From the NCBI RefSeq assembly GCF_001613795.1, contig NZ_LPVZ01000015.1, forward strand, positions 1 to 41,216: a stretch of 41,216 nucleotides of DNA. The letters run 5' to 3'. The notes beneath the pieces are model-generated. The model was not told the origin of the DNA. It searched no databases and was given only the letters and a program-made list of their open reading frames with translations. Positions 25,171 through 32,877 of this stretch are shown in pieces. Made by a program: the position numbers and the translations under genes. How positions within the stretch are numbered: position 1 is the first letter of the stretch; each line of letters opens with the position of its first letter. Origin of the DNA: Thalassospira sp. MCCC 1A01148 (GTDB lineage: Bacteria; Pseudomonadota; Alphaproteobacteria; Rhodospirillales; Thalassospiraceae).

Positions 25171-25214
25171 GCAATCTTCTGGCAAAGCGGGTGGTAACCC
25201 CGGTTTGCGATTGC
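25171..25214 (+). other. Stem-loop in the gabD leader
   Basis: GCAATC/GATTGC (25171-25176 with 25209-25214) encloses a 5-base bulge, GCAAA/TTTGC (25182-25186 with 25204-25208) and CGGG/CCCG (25188-25191 with 25199-25202) with a 7-base loop. It lies about 107 bp before the gabD ATG. It matches no riboswitch class that I can name. Confidence 0.35.
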
Positions 25215-25321
25215 TATTGGGTAAATATCCCGCAAAAATGTGGCATCCACCACGGAGCAGACTAGATAAGAACCAGAGTTCGATCATGTCGCTCCCAATA
25301 ATGCTTTTCGGAGGCACTCAA

Positions 25322-26782
25322 ATGAATTCGCTTAAAGACCCCAGTCTTTTCACCCAGCAGGCCTATGTCGGCGGGGAATGGGTCGATGCCCCAGACGGAA
25401 AAACCGAACAGGTGACCAACCCGGCAACCGGCGAAGTGCTTGGCACCGTTCCTGTGCTTGGCCGCGATGCGGTTGCCCATGCGGTTGACGTCGCCGAAAA
25501 GGCGCAAAAGGCCTGGAAAAAACGCACCGCCAAGGAACGGTCTGCCATTCTGATGAAATGGTACGACCTGATGATGGAAAATCAGGATGACCTGGCGGCA
25601 ATCATGACTGCCGAGCAAGGCAAGCCGTTGCCCGAAGCCAAGGGCGAAATCGCCTATGCATCCAGCTTCCTGCAGTGGTTCGCCGAAGAAGGCAAGCGCA
25701 TCTATGGTGATGTGATCCCGACCTATGCCGAAGGCCGCCGTGTCATGGTTCTGAAAGAACCGGTCGGTGTTTGTGCCGCGATCACGCCATGGAACTTCCC
25801 GACGGCAATGATCACCCGTAAAGCTGCCCCGGCACTGGCTGTGGGCTGTTCGATGGTGGTTAAACCGGCAATGGAAACGCCGTATTCGGCCCTTGCCATG
25901 GCGATCCTGGCTGAACGTGCCGGCCTGCCGAAAGGTCTGCTTTCGATTGTTACCGGTGATGCCAAGGAAATTGGTGCGGAGATGACCGAAAACGCCAAGG
26001 TCCGCAAGCTGACCTTTACCGGCTCTACCCCGGTCGGGCGTTTGCTGATGCGCCAGTGTGCCGATACGGTCAAGAAAATCAGCCTTGAGCTTGGCGGTAA
26101 CGCCCCGTTCATCGTCTGCGAGGATGCCGATATTGATGCCGCCGTCGAAGGCGCGATTGCATCCAAATACCGTAATGCCGGTCAGACCTGTGTTTGTGCC
26201 AACCGTCTGTTTGTTCATGACGCGGTCTATGACGAATTCGCTGAAAAATACGCAGCCAAGGTCGCTGAAATGCCGGTCGGTAATGGTGTCGATGATGGCG
26301 TTATCATCGGCCCGCTGATTACCGAAAAGGCGGTTGAGAAGGTTGAAAACCAGATTGAAGATGCGGTTTCGAAAGGTGGCCGTATCCTCACGGGTGGCAA
26401 ACGTCATGAAAAGGGCGGTTCGTTCTTCCAGCCGACCGTGATTGCCGATGCCAACCGTGACATGCTGGTCTTCCGCGAAGAGACCTTTGGACCGATGGCT
26501 CCGCTGATCCGTTTCAAGACGGATGAAGAAGTCCTGGAAATGGCCAATGATTCCGAATTCGGTCTGGCGTCCTACTTCTATTCGCGTGACATCTCGCGCA
26601 TCTGGAAGCTGGCAGAGGGCCTTGAAAGCGGTCTGGTCGGCGTCAATGTTGGTGTCATGGCGACCGAGGTAGCACCGTTTGGCGGCTTCAAGCAGTCCGG
26701 TGTTGGCCGCGAAGGTTCCAAATACGGTGTCGAGGATTATCTCGAAGTCAAATATGTCTGCATTGGTGGTGTTGACGAATAA
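25322..26782 (+). CDS. gabD: NAD(P)-dependent succinate-semialdehyde dehydrogenase
   Basis: 486-residue aldehyde dehydrogenase, very close in layout to E. coli GabD: VTNPATGEVLGTVP, AEQGKPLPEAKGEI, ITPWNFPTAMITRKAAPALA, FTGSTPVGRLLM, LELGGNAPFIV (general-base Glu), GQTCVCANR (catalytic Cys290), and APFGGFKQSGVGREGSKYG near the end. ATG 25322 follows GGAGG; in-frame codons upstream belong to the leader. Oxidises succinate semialdehyde to succinate; the paired Cys-x-Cys is typical of GabD. It sits between the glp operon and glpK, so a role in aldehydes from polyol breakdown, or with the hydroxyproline cluster, should also be considered. Confidence 0.88.
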   Translation: MNSLKDPSLFTQQAYVGGEWVDAPDGKTEQVTNPATGEVLGTVPVLGRDAVAHAVDVAEKAQKAWKKRTAKERSAILMKWYDLMMENQDDLAAIMTAEQGKPLPEAKGEIAYASSFLQWFAEEGKRIYGDVIPTYAEGRRVMVLKEPVGVCAAITPWNFPTAMITRKAAPALAVGCSMVVKPAMETPYSALAMAILAERAGLPKGLLSIVTGDAKEIGAEMTENAKVRKLTFTGSTPVGRLLMRQCADTVKKISLELGGNAPFIVCEDADIDAAVEGAIASKYRNAGQTCVCANRLFVHDAVYDEFAEKYAAKVAEMPVGNGVDDGVIIGPLITEKAVEKVENQIEDAVSKGGRILTGGKRHEKGGSFFQPTVIADANRDMLVFREETFGPMAPLIRFKTDEEVLEMANDSEFGLASYFYSRDISRIWKLAEGLESGLVGVNVGVMATEVAPFGGFKQSGVGREGSKYGVEDYLEVKYVCIGGVDE

Positions 26783-26811
26783 GTCACACGGCCACTGTAC
26801 GGAAACGAAAA

Positions 26812-26840
26812 GGGCGCTGCCATCTGCAGCGCCCTTTTTT
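26812..26840 (+). terminator. Rho-independent terminator of gabD
   Basis: GGGCGCTGC (26812-26820) pairs with GCAGCGCCC (26826-26834), then a T-run. Upstream AAAA makes it partly usable by the convergent gene as well. Confidence 0.9.
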
Positions 26841-26849
26841 GCATTCAAT

Positions 26850-26879
26850 GTGGGGAAGTCCGGTGTGGGGAAGTCCGGT
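26850..26879. repeat. 15-bp perfect tandem duplication
   Basis: GTGGGGAAGTCCGGT occurs twice in a row (26850-26864 and 26865-26879), immediately before the stop codon end of the convergent hypothetical gene at 26881. Probably a replication-slippage duplication in the non-coding gap. Confidence 0.85.
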
Positions 26880-26880
26880 A

Positions 26881-27432
26881 TCAGGCTTCAAACAGGCCTT
26901 TTTTGCGCGCACCGGATGCCTGATCGTTCTCATCGGTATTGCCGGTGATTGACTGTGACGAGCCGCTCGGCAGTTCGGACTGAAGTTCGGTGAATACGTC
27001 AAACATGTTCGGGTTAAAGGCGATCTTTGCCTGCAAGCGATCCCGGCGTTCATCTGCCGTTTCATCATCATTGGCAGATTTTCCAAGCTCTGCTTGGGCA
27101 AGTGTGTTGCCATTCAGTCGTTGTTCGATGGCATCGGCGATGGCTTTTTCGATAGCCTGACGGTCTTCAGCATCCATTTCCGCCAAGGTTTCTTCATCAA
27201 GACCCATGCTTTTTAGGATCTTGGCGCGCATTTCTTCGATCTTGCGTTCCTCGATTTCCTTCACATAGGTCGTGAAGCCGTGCTCGCGGATATAGGCCAG
27301 CTCGGCATTTTCTTCCTTCTCTTCTTCGGGAACCGGGCGGCTGTTTGACGCAATCGTCTGGCCGAAACTGGCAGCATGCTTGGCGTTATGCGCCGTGTTG
27401 GTGACGGCAGCCAACGTATCATACAAACCCAT
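26881..27432 (-). CDS. Hypothetical acidic helical protein
   Basis: 183 residues, not recognised. No signal peptide or membrane segment. Charged and Glu-rich (VPEEEKEENAELAYIREHGF, VKEIEERKIEEMRAKILKSM, LDEETLAEMDAEDRQAIEKA), with probable long helices at 40-115 and a polar, likely disordered C-terminus. ATG 27432 has GGAGGG 4 bases upstream; the in-frame ATG at 27444 lies before that site. Lone gene between gabD and glpK, convergent with gabD. Confidence 0.75.
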   Translation of the reverse strand: MGLYDTLAAVTNTAHNAKHAASFGQTIASNSRPVPEEEKEENAELAYIREHGFTTYVKEIEERKIEEMRAKILKSMGLDEETLAEMDAEDRQAIEKAIADAIEQRLNGNTLAQAELGKSANDDETADERRDRLQAKIAFNPNMFDVFTELQSELPSGSSQSITGNTDENDQASGARKKGLFEA

Positions 27433-27592
27433 AAAGCCCTCCATGGGGAAAAAGATGCCGGTTAAAACTCATTCTCCCGTATTCGTTGCAATAGACGTGC
27501 CGCAATCCATGCGGTCATTTCTGCCGTCGTGGGAAAAGCCAAACTCCGATTGTTTTTTCCGTTGTAAAACAGGGGATTGAGCGGAAAGTGCA

Positions 27593-27604
27593 GAAAATTT
27601 TCGA
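27593..27604. promoter_or_regulatory. Candidate glycerol-regulator site upstream of glpK
   Basis: GAAAATTTTCGA, followed by AAACGAATTG, lies 140 bp before glpK and resembles the glpD-side site at 24888-24899. The divergent gap 27433-27743 (311 bp) is A/T-rich here and otherwise shows only ordinary promoter-like sequence and the glpK ribosome-binding site. Confidence 0.3.
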
Positions 27605-27743
27605 AAACGAATTGTTTTTTGCCGCGATTTTTTTCTAAATAGAGCGATAAAACCAATGGTGCCGTCATGTGGACGGGCCGCAACGCATCAATGCATGCAG
27701 GGTCGGATCGCAGGAAAACTGCCGGCTCGGGAGGAAAACAAAC

Positions 27744-29240
27744 ATGTCAGAAACGCGCTATATCCTTGCCATTGATCAGGGAACGACAAGCTCACGTGCG
27801 ATCGTCTTTGATGAAAATGGTCGCTCTGTCTCTGTTGCCCAGCAGGAATTCCCGCAGCACTTCCCCAACAGTGGCTGGGTCGAACATGACCCGGAAGACC
27901 TTTGGGATACCGTCGTTGCTGTCTGCAAGGAGGCATTGGCGCGTGTTGATATCACCAAGGTCGCGGCAATCGGCATCACCAACCAGCGCGAAACCACCGT
28001 TGTCTGGGATCGCAAGACCGGCAAGGCGATTTATAATGCCATTGTTTGGCAGGACCGCCGAACCGCCGCACTGTGTCATGACCTCAAAAAGGGTGATCCC
28101 AAGCTCGAAGAGGCGGTCAATGCAAAGTCGGGCCTTTTGATTGATCCCTATTTCTCGGCAACCAAGGTTGCATGGATCCTTGATCATGTGTCTGGCGCAC
28201 GTGCGCGTGCTGATCAGGGGGATCTGGCCTTTGGCACAGTCGACAGTTTCCTTTTGTGGCGTCTGACCAGTGGCAAGTCGCATGCAACCGATGCGACCAA
28301 TGCGGCGCGCACCAACCTGTTTAACATTCGCGAAAATGCTTGGGATGACGAGCTTTGCAAAATCTTCCGCGTTCCGCGCAATATGCTGCCCGATGTCAAG
28401 GACTGTGCGGCTGATTTCGGGGTAACCGATGCTGATCTGTTTGGCGCGGAAATCCCGGTGATGGGCATGGCGGGCGATCAGCAGGCGGCCGCATTCGGGC
28501 AGTGCTGCTTTGAGCCTGGTGATATCAAAAGTACCTATGGCACGGGCTGCTTTGTCATTCTTAATACCGGGGACGAGGCGGTAACATCCCAGCACCGGCT
28601 TCTGACCACGGTTGGCTATCGCATCAATGGCAAAACAAGCTACGCCATCGAAGGTGCCATCTTTGTTGCCGGGGCGGCGGTTCAATGGCTGCGTGACGGG
28701 CTTGGTATCATCAAGTCGGCGGCCGAAACCGAAGGATTGGCGAAATCCCTTGATGACAATCATGGTGTTTACCTTGTTCCGGCCTTTACCGGGCTTGGCG
28801 CGCCATATTGGGACCCGGATGCACGCGGGGCGATTTTTGGTCTGACCCGTGATACTGGCCCGCGCGAATTTGTCCGCGCCGCCCTTGAAAGTGTTTGTTA
28901 TCAGACCTTTGATCTGTTCGAAGCCATGGCAGCCGATGGCGTATCGCCCAAGGCGGTGCGCGTTGATGGTGGCATGGTTGCCAATGACTGGATGTGCCAG
29001 ATGCTCTCTGACGTTTTGGGCATTTCGGTCGAACGCCCGGAAGTGACCGAAACCACGGCACTTGGGGCCGCATACCTTGCCGGATTGCAGGCCGGTATTT
29101 ACCGCGATCTCGATCATATTGCAGAGAACTGGCACCTTGATGCCAGCTTTGAGCCCAATATCGAACCGGGCCGCCGCAAGGGTTTGCTTGATGGCTGGAA
29201 AGATGCGGTCAAACGGGTCCAGACTTCCCCATCTGACTGA
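27744..29240 (+). CDS. glpK: Glycerol kinase
   Basis: 498-residue FGGY kinase that traps imported glycerol as glycerol-3-phosphate for GlpD. N-terminal ATP/phosphate loop [30 protein letters not shown]; the substrate-side [18 protein letters not shown] and [22 protein letters not shown]-terminal [15 protein letters not shown] and [11 protein letters not shown]. Length matches the family. ATG 27744 follows GGAGGA (27730-27735); 25 in-frame codons upstream are not conserved. Transcribed alone, opposite to the glpDSTPQUV operon. No facilitator GlpF is present, consistent with ABC uptake. Confidence 0.95.
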   Translation: MSETRYILAIDQGTTSSRAIVFDENGRSVSVAQQEFPQHFPNSGWVEHDPEDLWDTVVAVCKEALARVDITKVAAIGITNQRETTVVWDRKTGKAIYNAIVWQDRRTAALCHDLKKGDPKLEEAVNAKSGLLIDPYFSATKVAWILDHVSGARARADQGDLAFGTVDSFLLWRLTSGKSHATDATNAARTNLFNIRENAWDDELCKIFRVPRNMLPDVKDCAADFGVTDADLFGAEIPVMGMAGDQQAAAFGQCCFEPGDIKSTYGTGCFVILNTGDEAVTSQHRLLTTVGYRINGKTSYAIEGAIFVAGAAVQWLRDGLGIIKSAAETEGLAKSLDDNHGVYLVPAFTGLGAPYWDPDARGAIFGLTRDTGPREFVRAALESVCYQTFDLFEAMAADGVSPKAVRVDGGMVANDWMCQMLSDVLGISVERPEVTETTALGAAYLAGLQAGIYRDLDHIAENWHLDASFEPNIEPGRRKGLLDGWKDAVKRVQTSPSD

Positions 29241-29324
29241 CCCAAGTGACTGATACGCATGGCAGCCTTGCCTATGGTTTTGCGGTGCGGGGCTGGTAAG
29301 TCCGCGAAATGATTTGTATTATTT

Positions 29325-29589
29325 AGGGTCAGGACCTTCCAATTTGATTGGAATGGCAGAGCTTATATTTGTGAAATCCAAGGAAAATTCTGCCAAGCGG
29401 GTTGGTACCCCGCTTAAGGGATTTGACGCAGGAGTTTGCAAATATAAGCTCTGTCCTTCGGATCACTCAGATTTGCACGGGCTTCGTTGTCGCAAGGCCT
29501 TGAAAGATAAATATCTTCCTGCGGTCTTGCTTCGCGTATCCGCACAAATCTGAGCGACCATTCAAACCAAATTGGAAGGTCCTGACCCT
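29325..29589 (-). ncRNA. Structured RNA-like repeat element, copy 2 (intact, 265 bp, 22-bp terminal inverted repeats)
   Basis: A perfect 22-bp inverted repeat (29325-29346 with 29568-29589, beginning AGGGTCAGGACC) extends imperfectly by 9 bp (29347-29355 with 29559-29567). Inside are two arms. Arm A: 29357-29371 with 29439-29453 (15 perfect pairs) enclosing 29395-29401/29409-29415. Arm B: 29466-29475 with 29545-29554, then 29492-29499/29523-29530 and 29504-29508/29513-29517. The - strand is taken as RNA because CAC/GCA on + becomes tandem U-G/G-U pairs on -. Homologous to 1-223. Lies between glpK and the AEC transporter. A 79-codon frame inside it is not a gene. The rest of 29241-29697 shows nothing else. 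Confidence 0.8.
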
Positions 29590-29697
29590 GCAGACAGCGT
29601 CAACGATGCTGTCCTTTCTTTTTGCGTGATCGACGCGGTTTTCCCGATCTGTTGCGCAGTGCCTTGCGTCCTTGCCCATTGGTGCATTGGGGGAACC

Positions 29698-30639
29698 ATG
29701 CTTGATCTGATCGTCGGAAAAGTTGGACCTGTCTTTTTGACGATCCTGTGCGGTTTTCTTCTTACGCACATCAAGATCATCAAGCGTGAAGGCATTCCGT
29801 TTCTGGCCAAGCTTGCCATGAATGCCTTTATCCCGGCGATGCTGTTTCAGACCCTGTCACAATCCGACATCAGCGCGCATTTCGATCTGCGGCTTTGGGG
29901 CAGTTATTATTCCGGCGTGCTGTTGAACTTCGCGCTGGTGTTTATAATCGCCAAGCTCTGGCTGAGTGCAAAAACCGATGAAGCGGCCGTCACCGCGATG
30001 GGCGGCGTCTTTTCCAACATCGTTCTTCTCGGTATCCCGCTTGTGCAGGCGGTCTACGGCGAAGAAGGCCTTGTACCGCTTTTGATTGTGCTGTCGATCC
30101 ATCCGGTGACCCTGATGGGCATGACGATCATGATTGTTGAGGGCAGCCGCGGTGGCGATGGTCATTGGCTGTCCAACGTATTTCGCAGCATCGTGCGTGT
30201 GGCCAGAAATCCGATCATTGCGGCGATTGTGCTTGGCGTACTGGCGTCGCTTTTTGAAATCCGCATGCCGGAAATGGTCGATGGCACGCTTGAGAGGTTC
30301 CGTACAGCGGGCCCGACCATAGCGCTTTTGCTTGTTGGGGCCGGGCTTTATGGGCAGTCGGTGCGCGGCAATCTTAGTGCCAGCTTGCTTTGCACCTGTG
30401 CCAAGATGTTTGTTCAGCCGCTTCTGGTCTTCTCGGTCGGGCATTTCATTTTCGATTTGCCGCCGCTTTGGCTGATGATCGTTACTCTCGTCGCTGCCCT
30501 CCCGAGTGGCGCGAACGTCGCGATTGTCGCGGGCAGCTATAATGTCTGCATTGATCGATCTTCAACCACGATCCTGCTGACCACAATCATCAGCATCCTG
30601 ACGTTGCCGCTTTTGATTTTGTATGCCGGTCCGCATTAA
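29698..30639 (+). CDS. AEC-family transporter (auxin efflux carrier type)
   Basis: 313-residue membrane protein with about ten hydrophobic segments in the 5+5 arrangement of AEC proteins. Family marks: AFIPAMLFQTLSQSD in the first half, GGVFSNIVLLGIPLVQAVYGEEG in the middle and ALPSGANVAIVAGSYNV near the C-terminus. Bacterial members carry small carboxylates such as malate or malonate; malonate semialdehyde and hydroxyproline metabolism nearby do not identify the substrate. ATG 29698 follows GGGGGAA; the upstream in-frame part reaches into the structured element and is not coding. Ends 3 bases beyond the convergent oxidoreductase stop. Confidence 0.85.
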   Translation: MLDLIVGKVGPVFLTILCGFLLTHIKIIKREGIPFLAKLAMNAFIPAMLFQTLSQSDISAHFDLRLWGSYYSGVLLNFALVFIIAKLWLSAKTDEAAVTAMGGVFSNIVLLGIPLVQAVYGEEGLVPLLIVLSIHPVTLMGMTIMIVEGSRGGDGHWLSNVFRSIVRVARNPIIAAIVLGVLASLFEIRMPEMVDGTLERFRTAGPTIALLLVGAGLYGQSVRGNLSASLLCTCAKMFVQPLLVFSVGHFIFDLPPLWLMIVTLVAALPSGANVAIVAGSYNVCIDRSSTTILLTTIISILTLPLLILYAGPH

Positions 30640-32726
30640 TCCGATGGGGTGTTGGCTGCGGCAAGAATGCGCGCCATCAAGTCGATTTCCTCTTCGATGC
30701 TTGGCATCAAATCTGGGCGTTCGCCGCTCGTAATCGCACGGGCGAATGTATCGATTGCCTTAGATTGGCCCTTATCCTGCCCCAGCCAGTTGCGCAGAAT
30801 GGTCTTTCCATTGATCGTTAGTCTTTTCCAGTTACCCAGCGTGGCTGTGAAATGCGGTGCATCTATTTCAAGGACTTCCTTGGGATCATTGCGGTTACCT
30901 TGCAGATAGCTGACCTCGCCAGCCGATCCATCTGCAAAGCGCACCTGCCAAATACTGTCGCCAGCCGTGCGATCTATCCATCGGCAGGTGAGCTCAATCA
31001 GTTCGCGATCGACCAGACTCTTGATCAAATCAATAAAATGGCTGATCTCGCCAATCGTGCGCCCGCCTTGATCGGAATGATGAAGCCAATGGTCGGCGGG
31101 AAGGGGCCTGATCCGAACCCGATAGCGGAACTGTTTTACGCCTGCGGGCAATGCTGCACGCAGTTGCTTGACCATCGGCGCATAACGCCGATTATGTCCA
31201 ACCATAAAGATGCGCCGCTGCGAGGCACCAACCGCTTCGCGCAGGACCTCAAGGCCTGCTTGATCAACTGCCATCGGCTTTTCCAGCCAAACATGCTTGC
31301 CGGCGGTGATTGCCTTGGCGGCCAGTTCGGCATGGCTGTCATGGCGCGTGGCAATGACAACGCTGTTGATTTCATCCTCAGCAAGTAGTGCATCGGCGCC
31401 ACTGTATGTGCGCAGCCCATCAATTTTCTTTGATAGCGCGACAGCAGCCAGCCCGCTTTGTGAGCAGCAGGCGATGACCTCAGCCTCTGGATGCTGTTGT
31501 AACAAGGGTAACAGGCTGCTGCCCGAATAGTTGCCCGCCCCGATCAGTCCGGTCCGGACGTGGCCGTTTACGGGCTCAGATTGTTGTCCTGAGGGTGCAA
31601 GGGGCTCTGCCTTTGTGTTGTCGAACGGTTTATATCGCACGAGTGTCGCCAGTTGCGCGGGATCAGGGCCCATGGCGAAATGATCCACGATATTCTCAAA
31701 ATCAATCTCGGATGTGATCAACGGGCTCGGATCAAGACGTTTGTCCGCCATTAGATCGAGGGCTGCCTGCATGTTGCGCTTGATCGTCCATCGCACATAG
31801 CCCAGGGGATAATCTTCACCTCGTTCTTCATAGTTGGGATCATAGCGCCCGGGCCCGTAGGACCGAACCTGACGAAGGGTGATTTCCTTTTCGTATAGCG
31901 CTTTGCGTTTGCCGGTCGGTTCGACATTGCCAACACAAACGATCATTCCCCGGTCGCGACACAGGCGGGCCGCGTCGTCAATCAGGTGATGATCCGCTTT
32001 GCCGGGGGCGCAGATATAAACAGCGTCAAAGTGATTTTCCGAGGCGTCATTTGCCGTGGCATAGCATCGAACATGTTTTTTGCTGGTCGCAAAGGCGCGA
32101 CGTTTGGGATTGGGCTCAATAACGGTAACCAAAGCCCCAGCAGTACCAGCCGTTTGGGCAACAAGTTGGCCAATTAATCCTGCTCCGATGATCGCAATAT
32201 TATCGCCAATTGATGTCTCCCCTTGTCTAAGGGCATGCAGGGCCAAGGCGTAAAGCGGGGCAAAGGCGGCGTTTCGATCGGCAACGGCATCGGGTATCGG
32301 ACAGGCAAGATTTACGGAGACCCGGTTCCATTCAGCGTGATTGGCCTGTCCCATTCCTGCCATGACAACACGCTGTTTCGGCACAAAGCCCGAAACATTA
32401 TCCCCGGTGGCTTCAACCCGCCCGACAGCGCAGTACCCCATATGCATCGGGCGGCCAAGACGATTGTCAACGCGTCGTAGGGTACTCTGCAAACCCTCTG
32501 ATTTCAGGTGATTAATGGTAAGCGCGACAAGATCCGGGCGCTGCCATGCTTTCCGCAACAGGCTCGCACGTGTTTCACCTGCTTGCGTGAACTCGGTTCC
32601 CGGGCTGATCAACGAGTAGCAGGTTTGAACCAGAAGTGTGTTCTTACCCGGCAGAGGAATGGGGCAATTTGTCAGCGCAAGCTTGCGCTCGCCGGGAAAG
32701 CGCAGCAGGGACTTCATTTCCGTCAT
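30636..32726 (-). CDS. Bi-domain oxidoreductase (MDR domain fused to Gfo/Idh/MocA domain)
   Basis: 696 residues. Residues 1-370 form a medium-chain (alcohol-dehydrogenase-like) domain with SLISPGTEFTQ, MHMGYCAVGRV, and NAD-site IIGAGLIGQLVAQTAGTAG. Residues about 390-690 form a Gfo/Idh/MocA domain with GLIGAGNYSGSSLLPLL, the VVIATRHDSHAELAAKAI segment and EKPMAV (catalytic Lys). Such fusions accompany surface-polysaccharide genes and probably alter nucleotide-sugars; the reaction is unproven. The divergent neighbour is a ligase/glycosyltransferase. ATG 32726 is used; a second ATG at 32717 is possible. Its 3' end overlaps the AEC gene's stop by 4 bp. Confidence 0.85.
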   Translation of the reverse strand: MTEMKSLLRFPGERKLALTNCPIPLPGKNTLLVQTCYSLISPGTEFTQAGETRASLLRKAWQRPDLVALTINHLKSEGLQSTLRRVDNRLGRPMHMGYCAVGRVEATGDNVSGFVPKQRVVMAGMGQANHAEWNRVSVNLACPIPDAVADRNAAFAPLYALALHALRQGETSIGDNIAIIGAGLIGQLVAQTAGTAGALVTVIEPNPKRRAFATSKKHVRCYATANDASENHFDAVYICAPGKADHHLIDDAARLCRDRGMIVCVGNVEPTGKRKALYEKEITLRQVRSYGPGRYDPNYEERGEDYPLGYVRWTIKRNMQAALDLMADKRLDPSPLITSEIDFENIVDHFAMGPDPAQLATLVRYKPFDNTKAEPLAPSGQQSEPVNGHVRTGLIGAGNYSGSSLLPLLQQHPEAEVIACCSQSGLAAVALSKKIDGLRTYSGADALLAEDEINSVVIATRHDSHAELAAKAITAGKHVWLEKPMAVDQAGLEVLREAVGASQRRIFMVGHNRRYAPMVKQLRAALPAGVKQFRYRVRIRPLPADHWLHHSDQGGRTIGEISHFIDLIKSLVDRELIELTCRWIDRTAGDSIWQVRFADGSAGEVSYLQGNRNDPKEVLEIDAPHFTATLGNWKRLTINGKTILRNWLGQDKGQSKAIDTFARAITSGERPDLMPSIEEEIDLMARILAAANTPSD

Positions 32727-32877
32727 CGTCGCGCTCGATGTTTGATTGGTTGAAAAGATGAGGCATGATTAAACCATATGTAGCTGTGGTCAGTCGACGC
32801 GTTATTGTCGATGATTATTGACGTGCAAGTCCTGCGCGGTTAGCAAGGTGGCAGACTTCAATTTGGAACAATCCATC

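Larger units (their letters stand above)
24775..25321. other. Divergent intergenic region, glpD / gabD (547 bp)
   Basis: Holds the glpD promoter side (candidate operator 24871-24899) and a long leader of gabD with a stem-loop at 25171-25214. An open frame at 24887-25144 (85 codons) has no ribosome-binding site and no recognisable protein features. The base composition near 24840-24980 is more A/T-rich than the genes around it. I see no RNA gene of known class. Confidence 0.5.

Noticed and set aside
25171..25214. Third copy of the structured element
   Set aside because: Only the short hairpin core is similar. The conserved unpaired segments (GTGATCCGAAGGACA, CTGCGTCAAATCCCTT) are missing.
25262..26848. 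528-codon open frame on the - strand opposite gabD
   Set aside because: It is the mirror of a highly conserved aldehyde dehydrogenase; its translation has no family features and its length follows from codon bias of the real gene.
27792..29135. 447-codon open frame on the - strand opposite glpK
   Set aside because: Shadow of glycerol kinase, which has all its motifs on the + strand.
29314..29553. 79-codon open frame inside the structured element
   Set aside because: Lies across paired arms of the element, has no ribosome-binding site, and is not maintained in copy 1.
29325..29589. Integron attC site or integron cassette
   Set aside because: It has two long arms and 22-bp perfect ends, no attC core sites that I can see, and no integrase or cassette array nearby.
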